Origin: Actinernus sp. WN-2022
Lineage: Eukaryota; Cnidaria; Anthozoa; Actiniaria; Actinernidae
Assembly (NCBI GenBank): GCA_030867875.1
Contig: JAOWCC010000577.1
Location: forward strand, 156,914,344 to 156,978,343
DNA length: 64,000 nucleotides
Reading direction: 5' to 3'
Below are positions 24,001 through 30,699 of the stretch, piece by piece (position 1 is the first letter of the stretch; the number at the start of each line of letters is the position of its first letter). The notes below the pieces were generated by a model. That model ran no database searches. It was not told the DNA's origin and was given only the letters and a program-made list of their open reading frames with translations. Made by a program: the position numbers and the translations under genes.

Positions 24001-24021
24001 GTTGACGTTTCCAGTTCTTGA
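1..24021 (+). CDS. AVL9: AVL9-like DENN-type protein, 3' part of gene (5' end outside window)
   Basis: Spliced gene assembled by eye; exons 1-33 (probable), 2133-2213, 2515-2649, 3093-3228, 14202-14282, 16205-16319, 19164-19217, 19625-19713 and 23855-24021. All borders are AG/GT and phases agree; the last eight exons sum to 858 nt, 285 residues plus stop. The translation runs through AVL9-family landmarks in the right order: QYGLPLAVFTK, HPYLSLQQMD, TTADLRF-like STADLRFTDYLV, EEWIRAQF, FVTAWKTTQNF, HPFQGQ, GRKIGQAV, QTGRAVGGALSSA and ASWLSDF. AVL9 is a conserved DENN-type protein; yeast Avl9 acts in late secretory transport and human AVL9 in cell migration and polarity (established knowledge). 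What is visible is the conserved C-terminal half; the N-terminal DENN part and start codon lie upstream. The polar, acidic C-terminal tail after ASWLSDF is lineage-specific. Introns range from 301 bp to about 11 kb and are packed with transposons. No polyadenylation signal was recognised just after the stop. Confidence 0.88.
341..395. repeat. SINE-like fragment, empty-site relative of the repeat at 21002
   Basis: The segment from ACCTTCTACTCAGTTATTTT to the CCAGGGTTTG block matches both flanks of the TTAA element at 21024-21431 but lacks that element, so it serves as an unoccupied reference site. Confidence 0.6.
704..1072. repeat. Foldback repeat in AVL9 intron
   Basis: About 30 bp near 704-735 (AAACAAAGACCTGTGCTATA) recur inverted near 1042-1072. 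The rest of 34-2132 is intron without a supported gene. Confidence 0.4.
1424..1675 (+). repeat. 115-bp tandem repeat, two copies plus partial third
   Basis: GGCTACACGTCAAAAATA recurs at 1424, 1539 and 1654, exactly 115 bp apart, with nearly identical units between. A short inverted piece (TGACGCGTAGCC) follows, so the array sits beside a foldback. Confidence 0.85.
2133..2213 (+). CDS. AVL9: AVL9-like exon (linker and QYGLPLAVFTK)
   Basis: 27 codons, phase 0 on both sides, acceptor TTTAAAG, donor AAG/GTAACT. It encodes DPLYPSHLNDDQ... ending in QYGLPLAVFTK, the AVL9 block that reads QYGMPLAIFTK in vertebrates. Confidence 0.8.
2515..2649 (+). CDS. AVL9: AVL9-like exon (HPYLSLQQ block)
   Basis: 45 codons, phase 0/0, acceptor TTTCAG, donor GAT/GTGAGT. 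Encodes NAIFHPYLSLQQMDVLKD, then a VVGVSNALYCRQKQLCDVIV stretch matching the AVL9 segment VAGATNILFRQQKHLSDAIV. Confidence 0.87.
3093..3228 (+). CDS. AVL9: AVL9-like exon (STADLRFTDYLV block)
   Basis: 136 nt, phase 0 in and 1 out; acceptor CTGTGCAG, donor ATAG/GTACGT. It encodes an EIHNQDL...LTLSTADLRFTDYLV sequence, the family's strongly conserved block, and ends in a Lys/Asp/Glu-rich linker. Confidence 0.9.
3357..3485. repeat. Hairpin
   Basis: GACGTCACAACATGACGAGAA pairs with its near-complement around 3442-3463; the outer arms CTGTCCT and AGGACAG close the structure. Confidence 0.55.
3526..3782. mobile_element. MITE with CACAGGCAGCCCAAGCT-type ends
   Basis: Ends GGGCAGCCCAAGCTTTG and CAAAGCTTGGGCTGCC are inverted. 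The same terminus recurs at 29978-30236 and, diverged, at 30440-30699. Confidence 0.6.
4217..4463. mobile_element. Foldback MITE
   Basis: Arms beginning CTGGCCTGCGAATACAGCC are repeated inverted up to 4463. A second nested pair of arms (TGCGGCCAGGAT near 4325, ATCCTGGCCGCA near 4393) makes most of the element palindromic. Confidence 0.65.
4548..4815 (+). mobile_element. tRNA-derived SINE
   Basis: An A-box-like TTAGCTCAGTTGGTAGAG and a B box GGTTCGAATCC lie at tRNA spacing (4552-4612), but no acceptor stem closes, so this is a SINE head rather than a tRNA gene. The tail end is uncertain. Confidence 0.6.
4985..5205. mobile_element. MITE with GGCCTGTTTACA ends and an internal duplication
   Basis: GGCCTGTTTACA opens the element and TGTAAACAGGCC closes it. 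Inside, a unit containing ACAGTCTCGAGGGAT occurs twice, roughly 80 bp apart. Confidence 0.65.
5952..7154. mobile_element. Large foldback inside the TAGCCTCC element
   Basis: Arms of about 370 bp (5952-6325 and 6769-7154) are inverted copies with high identity, e.g. TGAGTGACGTTTCGCACCCG and its complement. The loop (6326-6768) carries an open frame starting MEEDHPVETSVSS and a 27-bp minisatellite. No transposase was recognised. Confidence 0.8.
6621..6748 (+). repeat. 27-bp minisatellite, five copies
   Basis: ACAACAGGGATGTCATTCTG starts at 6621, 6648, 6675, 6702 and 6729. The unit is a multiple of three and reads QQGCHSDLS in one frame. Copies are essentially identical. Confidence 0.92.
7343..7592 (+). 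repeat. About 30-bp minisatellite built from GTGCGTTCGATTCACCGTAT
   Basis: Roughly eight degenerate copies of GTGCGTTCGATTCACCGTAT plus TCNCTAAG run directly into the MITE at 7578, whose terminus GGGCGCGTTCGATT is the same motif. Confidence 0.8.
7578..7785. mobile_element. MITE with GGGCGCGTTCGATT termini
   Basis: 14-bp perfect terminal inverted repeats GGGCGCGTTCGATT and AATCGAACGCGCCC. The first eight bases are shared with the element at 14366-14711. Confidence 0.75.
7871..7924 (-). other. Possible isolated minus-strand exon (poly-proline)
   Basis: On the minus strand a 54-bp segment sits between an acceptor TGATTTTCAG and a donor CCCCAG/GTAATC. One frame reads RLGTKFPFPVPPPPPSP. No neighbouring exon was found, so it may be chance or a relic. 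Confidence 0.22.
8241..8457 (+). repeat. Dispersed repeat, copy A
   Basis: About 215 bp from TATGTCATGGTACT to GGTTCGTTAGTTCAT recur with modest divergence at 28939-29149 in the same orientation. No inverted ends or coding capacity seen. Confidence 0.8.
8836..9332. mobile_element. Foldback MITE (GCGGTTCACACT ends)
   Basis: Left arm with ACGACTTTCATAATGGCCGCC and right arm with GGCGGCCATTATGAAAGTCGT are inverted; the outer ends GCGGTTCACACT and GTGTGAATCCGC match. Confidence 0.7.
9945..10393. mobile_element. Foldback element, ACCAGTTCGCGGTTAATTCC family, copy 1
   Basis: Ends ACCAGTTCGCGGTTAATTCC and its exact complement at 10374-10393, with long inverted arms (GGTGCAAACATGGCGCGAAA). A partial third arm follows at 10411-10500, and another full copy is at 55152-56016. 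Confidence 0.8.
10411..10640 (+). mobile_element. Partial arm of the same foldback family
   Basis: Repeats GGTGCAAACATGGCGCGAAA and the following arm sequence immediately next to copy 1, without a complementary closing end. Confidence 0.6.
10766..10887. mobile_element. Small foldback, CATGGTATAAC ends
   Basis: CATGGTATAACAAACTTATA and CCATGGTATAACTTATAATT flank a GC-rich hairpin. A shortened relative lies at 35422-35488 and a diverged one at 23657-23822. Confidence 0.55.
12255..12540 (+). mobile_element. tRNA-derived SINE
   Basis: B box GAGTTCGATTCCCGG (12312-12327) is followed by the GAGTCGAGTTTGTTGG and TTTCTCCGGGTTCTCCGG segments; a related body occurs at 56690-56780. The A box region is degraded. 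Confidence 0.55.
14202..14282 (+). CDS. AVL9: AVL9-like exon (WDGSEEWIRAQF block)
   Basis: 81 nt, phase 1 in and 1 out; acceptor CCTTGCAG, donor ACAG/GTAGGT. Encodes GWDGSEEWIRAQFKIYLLSL, matching GWEGGDEWIRAQF of AVL9. The segment just before it (VFLDGT in vertebrates) is missing or diverged. Confidence 0.9.
14366..14711. mobile_element. MITE with GGGCGCGT ends
   Basis: GGGCGCGTTCTGCCTTTTGG faces CCAAAAGGACGCGCCC. Same outermost octamer as the element at 7578. Confidence 0.65.
14779..14934. mobile_element. TAGCCTGC foldback with 9-bp target duplication
   Basis: The 156-bp element is almost wholly palindromic (TAGCCTGCATGCCGGCTC and its complement; GGGTCACCTGTGG and CCACAGGTGACCC) and is flanked by GCGCAAACA at 14770-14778 and 14935-14943. 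Confidence 0.8.
14944..15250 (+). repeat. GAAACA/AGCAAACG-rich dispersed repeat, copy 1
   Basis: The block ATGTTTCTTGGGTGAGCAAA plus CGGGAAGCAAG recurs inverted at 26900-27265. Confidence 0.55.
15618..15842. mobile_element. Foldback repeat
   Basis: AAGAACATCAAATTTCC...GCCGATAGTTCC and GGAACTATCGGC...GGAAATTTGATGTTCTT are inverted. CCTCGACGGACACA also occurs twice directly (15661 and about 15811). Confidence 0.6.
16205..16319 (+). CDS. AVL9: AVL9-like exon (FVTAWKTTQNF block)
   Basis: 115 nt, phase 1 in and 2 out; acceptor CCACAAG, donor CCCGG/GTAAGG. Encodes DGEGMDNYNEDFVTAWKTTQ followed by NFIVWNDKEH, matching FVTAWKNTHNYRVWNSNKH of vertebrate AVL9. The open frame extends upstream of the acceptor, but that extension has no family match and is intron. 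Confidence 0.9.
16487..17121. mobile_element. TTAA foldback element (AGTGCCTATC ends), 635 bp
   Basis: AGTGCCTATCACCC and GGGTGATAGGCACT are the termini, each next to TTAA (16483-16486 and 17122-17125). The left terminal 85 bp, TTAA included, is present twice in tandem. TTAA duplication is typical of piggyBac-type elements (inference for class). Confidence 0.75.
17126..18527. mobile_element. TTAA element (GGGCCCATTGACATATTT ends), 1402 bp
   Basis: GGGCCCATTGACATATTT at the left and its exact complement at the right, bordered by TTAA on both sides (17122-17125, 18528-18531). The left TTAA is also the right border of the preceding element. No transposase frame is visible, so it is non-autonomous. 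Confidence 0.8.
19164..19217 (+). CDS. AVL9: AVL9-like exon (HPFQGQ block)
   Basis: 54-nt exon, phase 2 in and 2 out; acceptor TTTGCAG, donor CTAT/GTAAGT. Encodes GHPFQGQMGLSDLKIRLS, matching NHPFQGQYSVSDMKLRFS. Confidence 0.88.
19340..19536 (+). repeat. 99-bp tandem duplication in a short AVL9 intron
   Basis: ATCAACATGGTCTGAT recurs 99 bp apart with the shared core CTACTAGCAACTGTTGC. It makes up about half of the 407-bp intron between the HPFQGQ and GRKIGQAV exons. Confidence 0.85.
19625..19713 (+). CDS. AVL9: AVL9-like exon (GRKIGQAV block)
   Basis: 89 nt, phase 2 in and 1 out; acceptor TTTCTCAG, donor GTTG/GTAAGT. Encodes EQGRKIGQAVAQTGRAVG, matching ERGKKIGNVM...VVQTGKAVG. Confidence 0.88.
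21024..21431. mobile_element. TTAA foldback element (AGGRAACCTCGGCTG ends), 408 bp
   Basis: AGGAAACCTCGGCTG and CAGCCGAGGTTCCCT are inverted with one mismatch; TTAA at 21020-21023 and 21432-21435. Comparison with 341-395 shows the exact empty site. It carries a nested 44-bp insertion in its left arm. Confidence 0.85.
21113..21156. mobile_element. 44-bp TACCCTGG micro-element nested in the TTAA element
   Basis: TACCCTGG...CCATGGTA is bounded by GTAACTTGT and GTAAATTGT (9 bp, one mismatch). The opposite arm of the host foldback lacks it, giving an internal empty site. A 101-bp relative is at 41011-41111. Confidence 0.75.
22784..23111. mobile_element. Foldback MITE (TAGACCCTTCCACGG ends)
   Basis: Almost complete palindrome: TAGACCCTTCCACGG opens and CCGTGGAAGGGTCTA closes, with arms of about 130 bp. 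Absent from the sister copy at 35127-35421. The duplication size could not be fixed (the locus reads ATAAT/ATTAC). Confidence 0.8.
23190..23536. mobile_element. Insertion with 8-bp duplication ATCAATGG
   Basis: ATCAATGG borders both sides (23182-23189, 23537-23544) and occurs once in the sister copy near 35309. No terminal inverted repeats are seen; identity unknown. Confidence 0.65.
23657..23822. mobile_element. Foldback repeat (GTATGACATTTTGGG arm)
   Basis: GAAATTAGTGATTAAATTTCC on the left faces AATTTAATCACCAATTTCC on the right around a GC-rich core. Diverged relative of 10766-10887. Confidence 0.5.
23855..24021 (+). CDS. AVL9: AVL9-like terminal exon with stop
   Basis: 167 nt, phase 1 in; acceptor GTGTTTCAG. 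Encodes GGALSSARSYVASWLSDFAK and then an acidic tail of about 36 residues ending DKVDVSSS before TGA at 24019-24021. The first part matches GGAFSSAKTAMSSWLSTF; the tail is not conserved. Confidence 0.87.
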
Positions 24022-24080
24022 CAGCAGACCATTCGATGTAGTTAGACCATCTGTTCTAGATATTAGGGAACTTTACGTGA

Positions 24081-24217
24081 TATTTCAAAGCCTCCAATTC
24101 GGACTGGACGGGATCTCAAGTCCGCGTAATTAGTTCCAGTCCGAGGCGCAGCCGAGGACTGGAACTAATTGCGAGGACTTGAAATCCCGTCCAGTCCGAA
24201 TTGGAGGCTTTGAAATG
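24081..24217. repeat. Long hairpin just after the AVL9-like stop
   Basis: TTTCAAAGCCTCCAATTCGG and CCGAATTGGAGGCTTTGAAA pair across 137 bp; the inner arms AATTAGTTCCAGTCC and GGACTGGAACTAATT extend the stem. It lies 60 bp beyond the stop and could be in the 3' UTR. Confidence 0.75.
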
Positions 24218-24369
24218 ACATCTCATTGTCATTAATTATTCGGGAGGGATGTTGTTTTTATTCCGGGTGCATAATGAAGCAGTTTATTGTTTCTTGTCAT
24301 TTGGGACTTCAATGTTCCAGTATTAAATTCAAATTCAAAACTGAATTTTGTAAGTTTGGCGTCATTTCA

Positions 24370-24732
24370 ACAGGGCTTCTCGTGAAAGAGACTGAGAGCG
24401 ATGAAGAAGAGTTTAGACCACTCAAACGTTTCAGAAAAGCGCGGAGCCGTGCCGAAGAGGAAGAAATGTTGTTAAAAGCTGTACCACTGTCAACGCGTTA
24501 CAAGAACAGTTGGTTAGTAAAAGTATTTGAGGAATGGAGGAGCGCAAGAGAGAACAAAATTGCCGCTTTGGAGGCCACAAGCTTTACCATACCGCTAGAA
24601 AGCATAGAAAACCTTGATGTTGAGATGTGTCGAGAATTCGAACACATGACGATCCTTGAAACCCCGGAAGTATACCCAGAACTCCCAGGAGTACATTCAA
24701 CCATTTTTTTTCCAGTCCAAGAACTGAATTAA
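24370..24732 (+). pseudogene. Fragment resembling the N-terminus of Crypton/KIAA1958-ZMYM-type proteins
   Basis: After an acceptor-like TTTCAACAG, an open frame reads an acidic/basic leader and then LSTRYKNSWLVKVFEEWRSA and a conserved-looking SIENLDVEMCREF stretch. The pattern 'T-x-YKN-x-W-x-VKVFEEW-x-x-x-R' is like the segment preceding the recombinase-derived domain of KIAA1958/ZMYM-type and Crypton proteins (recognised from memory, not searched). No downstream recombinase domain follows; the end of the frame runs into a foldback (24631-24936). Likely a mobile-element relic. Confidence 0.4.
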
Positions 24733-24936
24733 TTGTTCCTTGGACTGGAACAAAATTAATTCAGTCCTTGGACTGGAAAAAAAATTCTGGAAAAAAGTTT
24801 CACAGTCCTTGGACTGGAACAAAATTAATTCAGTCCTTGCACTGGAAAAAATTGGTTAAATGTACTCCTGGGAGTTCTGGGAGTTCTGGGAGTACTTTCC
24901 GGGGTTGCAAGGATCGTCATGTGATCGAATTCTGGG
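24631..24936. mobile_element. Foldback with CAGTCCTTGGACTGGAA loop repeats
   Basis: Arms with AGAATTCG...GACGATCCTTG and CAAGGATCGTC...CGAATTCT are inverted over about 85 bp; the loop contains several palindromic GTCCTTGGACTGGAA units. Confidence 0.7.
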
Positions 24937-25334
24937 CACATGGTTGGTTGGTTGCCTCATGAATAATTAATGATGATGAGTAGTGACACCTTCGACACTT
25001 AGACAGCCAATCACATGCATTGCAGAATGAAAACACAGCATTCCAACTTACGATTATTTGAGCCAATCAGTGTCGAGTACAAGACAATAACATTTCAACT
25101 TGCTCGAGCTTCGATCCAGTAAAAGGCGAATTTGGTGGACTAGTTCTGAAGTTGAAGTCTTTCGAATGAAGAAAATCGCATGGATATGCTACGATTTATA
25201 CTTTGGGATGGTTTATTTTCGTTTTGCAGTGTGTTTAGTTCTTGTTTTCTAAGTGGCCCCGGTTTCAGTAGTAAGCATGGTTCATATTTGCGACATAAGC
25301 ACTGGAAACATACGCAGTGCCGTATTTATCAAGA

Positions 25335-25515
25335 CGCACTTATTCATATATCACACCTGTGAGTAGAATAAGGACCGCAAATGATAAATACGGCACTGCG
25401 TCTGTGTTTGTTGCTTTGTGCTTACGGTACTTATTCATATATCACACCTGTGAGTAGAATAAGGACCGCAAATGATAAATACGGCACCGCGTCTGTGTAT
25501 GTTGCTTATGTTCGC
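25335..25515 (+). repeat. 91-bp tandem duplication
   Basis: CTTATTCATATATCACACCT recurs 91 bp apart (25339 and 25430), with ATAAATACGGCACTGCGTC ending each unit. An inverted GCAGTGCCGTATTTATC precedes the array. Confidence 0.8.
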
Positions 25516-26059
25516 TAGTGTGACCAGGCTTTAGCAAACAGACGGCGACGTCTAGGACGAGGGAAAAACGAGTTAATTACAGAATAGAATAAGTGCACGG
25601 GAAAATGCGCGCAGTCTCCTACATTCTGACCGTTTTATGCAAAAACACAACTTGAAAACTCCGCATTTTACGTTCAACGGGGAACGCGAACATAAGAAGG
25701 TAAATCACTCCCTTTTTCGTTCGGACTGAACAGACTCTATGCTGATCATATTTTTGGAAAACCTGTGAAAAGCAATTAAAGGCGAATAAAGGAAATAATA
25801 AACAACAAATTTCGGTAGGAAACACTTTCCTACGTCCCGCCGTCGCCGTCCTGGTTGTTAAAGGTTCCTATTATCGTGTTGACATCTCCACTGTTTCATG
25901 CGGTACGAGACACCAAATCGCGCAAACAACATTTTGTGGTTTGTAAAAAAGATGCAGCTACAAATGATTGTGGGCTTTGGAATTGTGAATATCTGCTTGA
26001 TTTCACCATCAACAAGAATCTTACACATTATACAGTCACTCTTTAGGTCGGGGCAAACG

Positions 26060-26891
26060 TAGCCTGCTTATGCAGACGTATAAATTCGAAGAAAAAAGTA
26101 ACGTCTGCTTACCCGAGCGCTTAATTAGTTTCCAATATGCACACCTCAGTGTTATGGTCCAATCAGATTTTACCTTCCATATCCTGGAAAGTGACGTTAT
26201 GTAACATTTTTAAAAAGGAATTCAGACAATACATTTGCCATTGACCAATCATAGGAGAGTGTTAAGTAATGGTCCAGATAAGAACTGTAGTAGAATCCAT
26301 TGTTCTGCGGCAATGAGCCTCCCCCACATACGATTTTTCTTGAATATGCCTTAAGTGCTTTAGGAGGTAGCTACAGTCCAAACTACATCTCGAAAATAAA
26401 GTATTTTTTTATGCTATTGGCTCTTTTTTCTGTGAAAACGCAGAGAAGCCACCATCCAGCCAATCGGATGTGGAGAAAACAAAGGATTTTTCAATCGCAA
26501 ATTTGAGAACTTTCCCCACACACGATATTCTTCGAAATTAAACCATAGTTAGTTTGATCAAAAATAAATTCAAACCACAAAAAATATCGAATGAAAATGC
26601 ATTATTTCGATGGGTTTCTATTGAATTTATAAGTATCAACCAATGAAATTACGAGAAAGAATAATAGAAAATTAACACCTTTTAACATTCCTTGTCGTAG
26701 ACACTACAGTTCTTATCTGGACCATTACTTAAATGGTACGCCAATTCACTAAAATTCTAACAATTGCTTTGATTGGGCAGCAAAATAAAACAAACGTGCT
26801 GACGTCTGCTTGCATATTGGAAACTAATTAAGCGCTCGGGTAAGCAGACGTTACTTTTTTCTTCGAATTTATACGTCTGCATAGCAGGCTA
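26060..26891. mobile_element. TAGCCTGC foldback element, 832 bp, 9-bp target duplication
   Basis: TAGCCTGCTTATGCAGACG and CGTCTGCATAGCAGGCTA are the ends; arms extend about 75 bp, and inner arms carry GGTCCAGATAAGAACTGTAG inverted. Flanks GGGCAAACG and GGGCAAACT match at 8 of 9. Non-autonomous. Confidence 0.75.
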
Positions 26892-26899
26892 GGGCAAAC

Positions 26900-27265
26900 T
26901 TCAGTGTTTCCCAAAATGTTTCCTCGTTTTCTCTCGCGCGAAACATGTTGCAGAAACAAAATTTGCTGCTCGAAAACAAAAAAAATGTTTCTGAAACATT
27001 TCTAAAACATTTTTTACTTCCGAGAAGCAACTATTGCTTCCGCAACGAATGCTTCCTCATTTGCAAGCCAGATCAACAAGTTTCTGAAACATGATTCCTC
27101 GTTAGCCCTCGCCGTGTGCAACATTTCTCGCGTAAGCAAGTTTTGCTTCTGCAACACGTTACCTCCGTTTGCTCGCTGAAGCAACACAACAATTGTCTTG
27201 CTTCCCGCTCGTTTGCCTACCCAAGAAACATCAGTAACAATGTTTCCTTGTTTGCTAAAGCCTTT
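26900..27265 (-). repeat. GAAACA/AGCAAACG-rich dispersed repeat, copy 2 (inverted)
   Basis: The reverse complement carries GATGTTTCTTGGGTAGGCAA and CGGGAAGCAAG, matching the copy at 14944-15250. Confidence 0.55.
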
Positions 27266-27377
27266 AATCGTAAGTTGTGATGGAATTGCTCTGACAATGG
27301 TAGATACCCTTAAAAGTGAATTAATGCACGAAGAAAGAAAATGTTTGTCACAGCAGCAACTGAATAACAACGTAAAG

Positions 27378-27946
27378 CCGATGATACACTGTTTTGGCAA
27401 CAAATGTTAAACGATGATGGCAACAATGAAATGTTGAACCGTGTATCGTACATCAGTGTTGAATGTCAACTAGACTTTCTCAAAGTCCTTCTGAACTCGC
27501 CTCTCGCTTCGATTCTCGCACTCGCTTTTTGACCCAGTAATCGCTTACCAAGTGATTCAGCGAGTTCGACTTGGAGCAAGTCTAAATGTCAACCTGCTCT
27601 ATGCCATTAATATCTATATATATGTATACTTCGCAACACCTTGTGAGTTAACACGCAGAGATACAAATTGAAATAAAAATTGTTCATACCGTATTAAAAA
27701 TTAGGAATTAATGAAAAGATGTTCATGCGATAGAAGGATAGGAGACATTTAAAAAGAGAAATTTGAAATAAAACAAATGTTTACACTAATGAGATAAAAT
27801 TAGTTAAACATGTTGACTCGCTTCTTTCAACATGGTATTAACGATGTTGGCAACATATGTTTAACCGTGTATCGTACCATGTTGATGTCGAACGATGCCA
27901 TGGATGTTGAAAGAAGCGAGTCAACATGTTGAACCGTGTATCATCG
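27378..27946. mobile_element. Foldback-like element (CGATGATACAC ends)
   Basis: CGATGATACACTG near 27379 faces CCGTGTATCATCG ending at 27944; the inner CATGTTGACTCGCTTCTTTC is also inverted. It contains the segment 27470-27596, a repeat found elsewhere. Confidence 0.5.
27470..27596 (-). repeat. Short dispersed repeat, inverted copy
   Basis: Reverse complement contains TAGACTTGCTCCAAGTCGAA and CTGGGTCAAAAAGCGAG, also present at 28494-28592 on the plus strand. Confidence 0.7.
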
Positions 27947-28493
27947 ACTTAAGCTGTTAAGGATTATTTTCCGCGGATATAGCACTACCCCTGCTACACT
28001 CTGTAACACCGTCGATGATAAATAAATGCTCAAAAAACTTCTAATACCGACTGATATAAAAGAAGACTTTAGAAGCGATCGAAAAGGAAAACACATTCAA
28101 CAAACCAAACTATAGAAAACTTCGTGACAGGCCATCTCCCAGGATGTGTTCATGACTTGACTACGTAGTCCCTGATCGTAAAGAGCCTGTTTTTATTTCA
28201 AATCAGGGTGAACTTTAATTTTCTTAATTATTGTAAATCCTATTGCAACCAATGTTCTCATTTTAAAGATTGAATACAATAAGTGTAAATAAGTGGCTAC
28301 ACCAAATAAAAGTAACTTGAATTATTTATAAATGTTTTCCCTTGAAAGAGGCCAGGGTTTGTCACCTTCAGTTGTCACTCGGGCTCGAGTGCTCACTACT
28401 GGTATTTGCATTTTGTCTCGATCCCAGTATTACCGCGCGTCACAGGCAACCCAAATCCGATTTATTTTTTGGCGAAAATCTCGATGGAGAGCC

Positions 28494-28592
28494 TAGACTT
28501 GCTCCAAGTCGAACTCGCTGAGTCAATGGTAATCGATTACTGGGTCAAAAAGCGAGCGCGAGAATCGAAGCGAGAGGCGAAGTTGGTCAGGA
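28494..28592 (+). repeat. Short dispersed repeat, direct copy
   Basis: Same 100-bp unit as 27470-27596, opposite orientation, about 1 kb apart. Confidence 0.7.
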
Positions 28593-28938
28593 AATTGAAT
28601 CGGGGGATTATGTTTTGGCGCGAAAACACTTTTCAGGGGAGGAGCTTATATTTCGCGTCTTTGACAAACTATTTCCGAGTACACTCAAATTGTGAAAACC
28701 ACATCCACGGTCGACTGACTTGACACGTCAACATACGATGCCTGAAGAATTGGGCATATCTTAGTACGTCGTGAGCCACGCCTCCGGTTGAAAAATCAAC
28801 CGGTAAATTTGGCGCGCTGCAAGTGGGAAAAGTCCTTCGTGCGGGGGACTAAGAGGGACTTTGAGAAAGTCTATGGAGAGCCGGCTACCTACCGATGGCT
28901 TATTGCGCGAAATTCAAAACAAATACGTGTAAATGGGC

Positions 28939-29149
28939 TATGTCATGGTACTACGCATGTATCGAGTAATCGCTCAGTTGGTGGCTGTCAATTGGATACA
29001 AACAGTTAAACTTCCCTCCCTCAATGCTTGATTGAAAGGATTTTCAATACTTTACCTGGAAAATGGTTTTATACACTATTTGTTAGTCATTTTTGCATAT
29101 TTGCTTTGATTTTAAGCATCCCACATGGCCGAGAGGTTCGTTAGTTCAT
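28939..29149 (+). repeat. Dispersed repeat, copy B
   Basis: Matches copy A at 8241-8457 over its whole length with scattered substitutions and small indels. Confidence 0.8.
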
Positions 29150-29977
29150 ATCACTGAAAATCGGTGAAAGTAAGTTTACGGCCCGGGACGCGGACGCAGC
29201 CCTCTAATTAAACTTCAGAGTAAGGACACAAGTTTGTAAACAGCCGCGAAATACCATTGCCATGCAGTCATTAATTTAAAAATCTAGCATTCTAAAGAGA
29301 GGTCGACATTCTCGGTTACTTCTTCACTGCTCTGCAATTAGTTTAATTTGTTTTAGTTTCCAAGACGTAAGAGCTTCGACAAAACCACCAAGAAATCTTT
29401 CAATTCAGTTATAATGTTCACCACACTAAATGTTTTTTTTTGGTAGATGCAATTCTTTGTTTTAAAGTAAGCCAAGAGGTGCACGTGGTCGATTGAAACA
29501 ATTCCTTGCCGTCGACAGCCGTTCTTATCCAAATTAAAGAAGCAGTGCCATGCTTAGTGCGCATGCGCGAATGTTTGAATTTTGGTTAGGTTGTCCAGAA
29601 ATCAAAAGATGGGGAGAGATTTGATACGCGAAAGAAATCCTCTTCCATCGGCTTTGCCCAAGTTTCATTTGACCTTATACCTATTTAGAATAGTAATTTT
29701 AGTTTCATATCCTAGGATTTAAGATGGTATTTCGTTCGTCTCTTTAATTTTTGCGAGTATTTTTGACTCTGAATTAACGTGCCCTTGGACGGTTCGTCGA
29801 GCGGTGGAATTAATGGCTACAGAAGAAAACTTCCGTCTCCTGGTAGGTTCGTCCAAAGCATTTGAGAGGGATACAATGAACGGCCTAGGAACTTGGACAG
29901 TGAGAATATAGGGGGGACATTAACGCTGCTTGTAATTTAAGAGGGTCTCAATGGGGGGGTCTACATGTCAGTTGTCA

Positions 29978-30236
29978 CACAGGCAGCCCAAGCTAATGAT
30001 TTGTACAAGGAATGTATGGGAATTTTTAGAAAAATCAGAAACTGTACTTAATGGTCAATAAAGTCATGAAATATTACCCGTGTTGTGAAGTTGATTGATC
30101 TTTGGTTTTTTAACGATTATCGCCCGTTTTGACGATTTTTCTCAGATCTCCCCTCTCTCTACCTATTTTTAGTTTCTGATTTTTCTAAAAATTCCCATAC
30201 ATTCCTTGTACAAATCATTAGCTTGGGCTGCCTGTG
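29978..30236. mobile_element. MITE with CACAGGCAGCCCAAGC ends
   Basis: Arms of about 65 bp (ACAGGCAGCCCAAGCTAATG and complement) are nearly identical, so it is a young copy. It sits in a TGTCAGT-rich locus, which makes its target duplication ambiguous. Confidence 0.8.
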
Positions 30237-30239
30237 GAT

Positions 30240-30430
30240 GTCAGTTAAAATTTTGGCCATTTGTCAGTTGTCAGTTAGCCCTAATTAATCATTACTAGAG
30301 AAAATGTACAATGTTTGACCCACAAAAACCAAATTTGTCAGTTGTCAGTTATTTTTTAGTTGTCAGTTGTCAGTAAAAAAAATAGTCATTTGTCAGTTGT
30401 CAGTTATTTTTAAGGCCGTTTGTCAGTAGT
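30240..30430 (+). repeat. TGTCAGT-rich simple repeat
   Basis: TTGTCAGTTGTCAGTT and close variants recur many times, continuing from about 29965 on the other side of the MITE. Confidence 0.75.
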
Positions 30431-30439
30431 GCGTATGAT

Positions 30440-30699
30440 CACAGGAAACCCAAGCTCTGTTTGTGTTTTAAATGTTAAGGGTTTGTTGAGATTTTTAACG
30501 AGTATTTGGTTGTACCGTTAGGCCAGAAATGCTGAAATAAAATCAATGAAAACTTACCTGAAGTCTTTATCTTTTCTTCATTGGGCTCTGTATGCAATTT
30601 CAGCGAATTCTGTTGAAATATATATGTTACCCCTCGACGCTTAAAATCTCATACAAACCCTTATCATTTAAAACACAAACAGAGCTTGGGTTTCCTGTG
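30440..30699. mobile_element. MITE with CACAGGAAACCCAAGCT ends
   Basis: CACAGGAAACCCAAGCTCTG and CAGAGCTTGGGTTTCCTGTG bracket the element, arms about 40 bp. TATGAT lies next to both ends. Confidence 0.75.
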
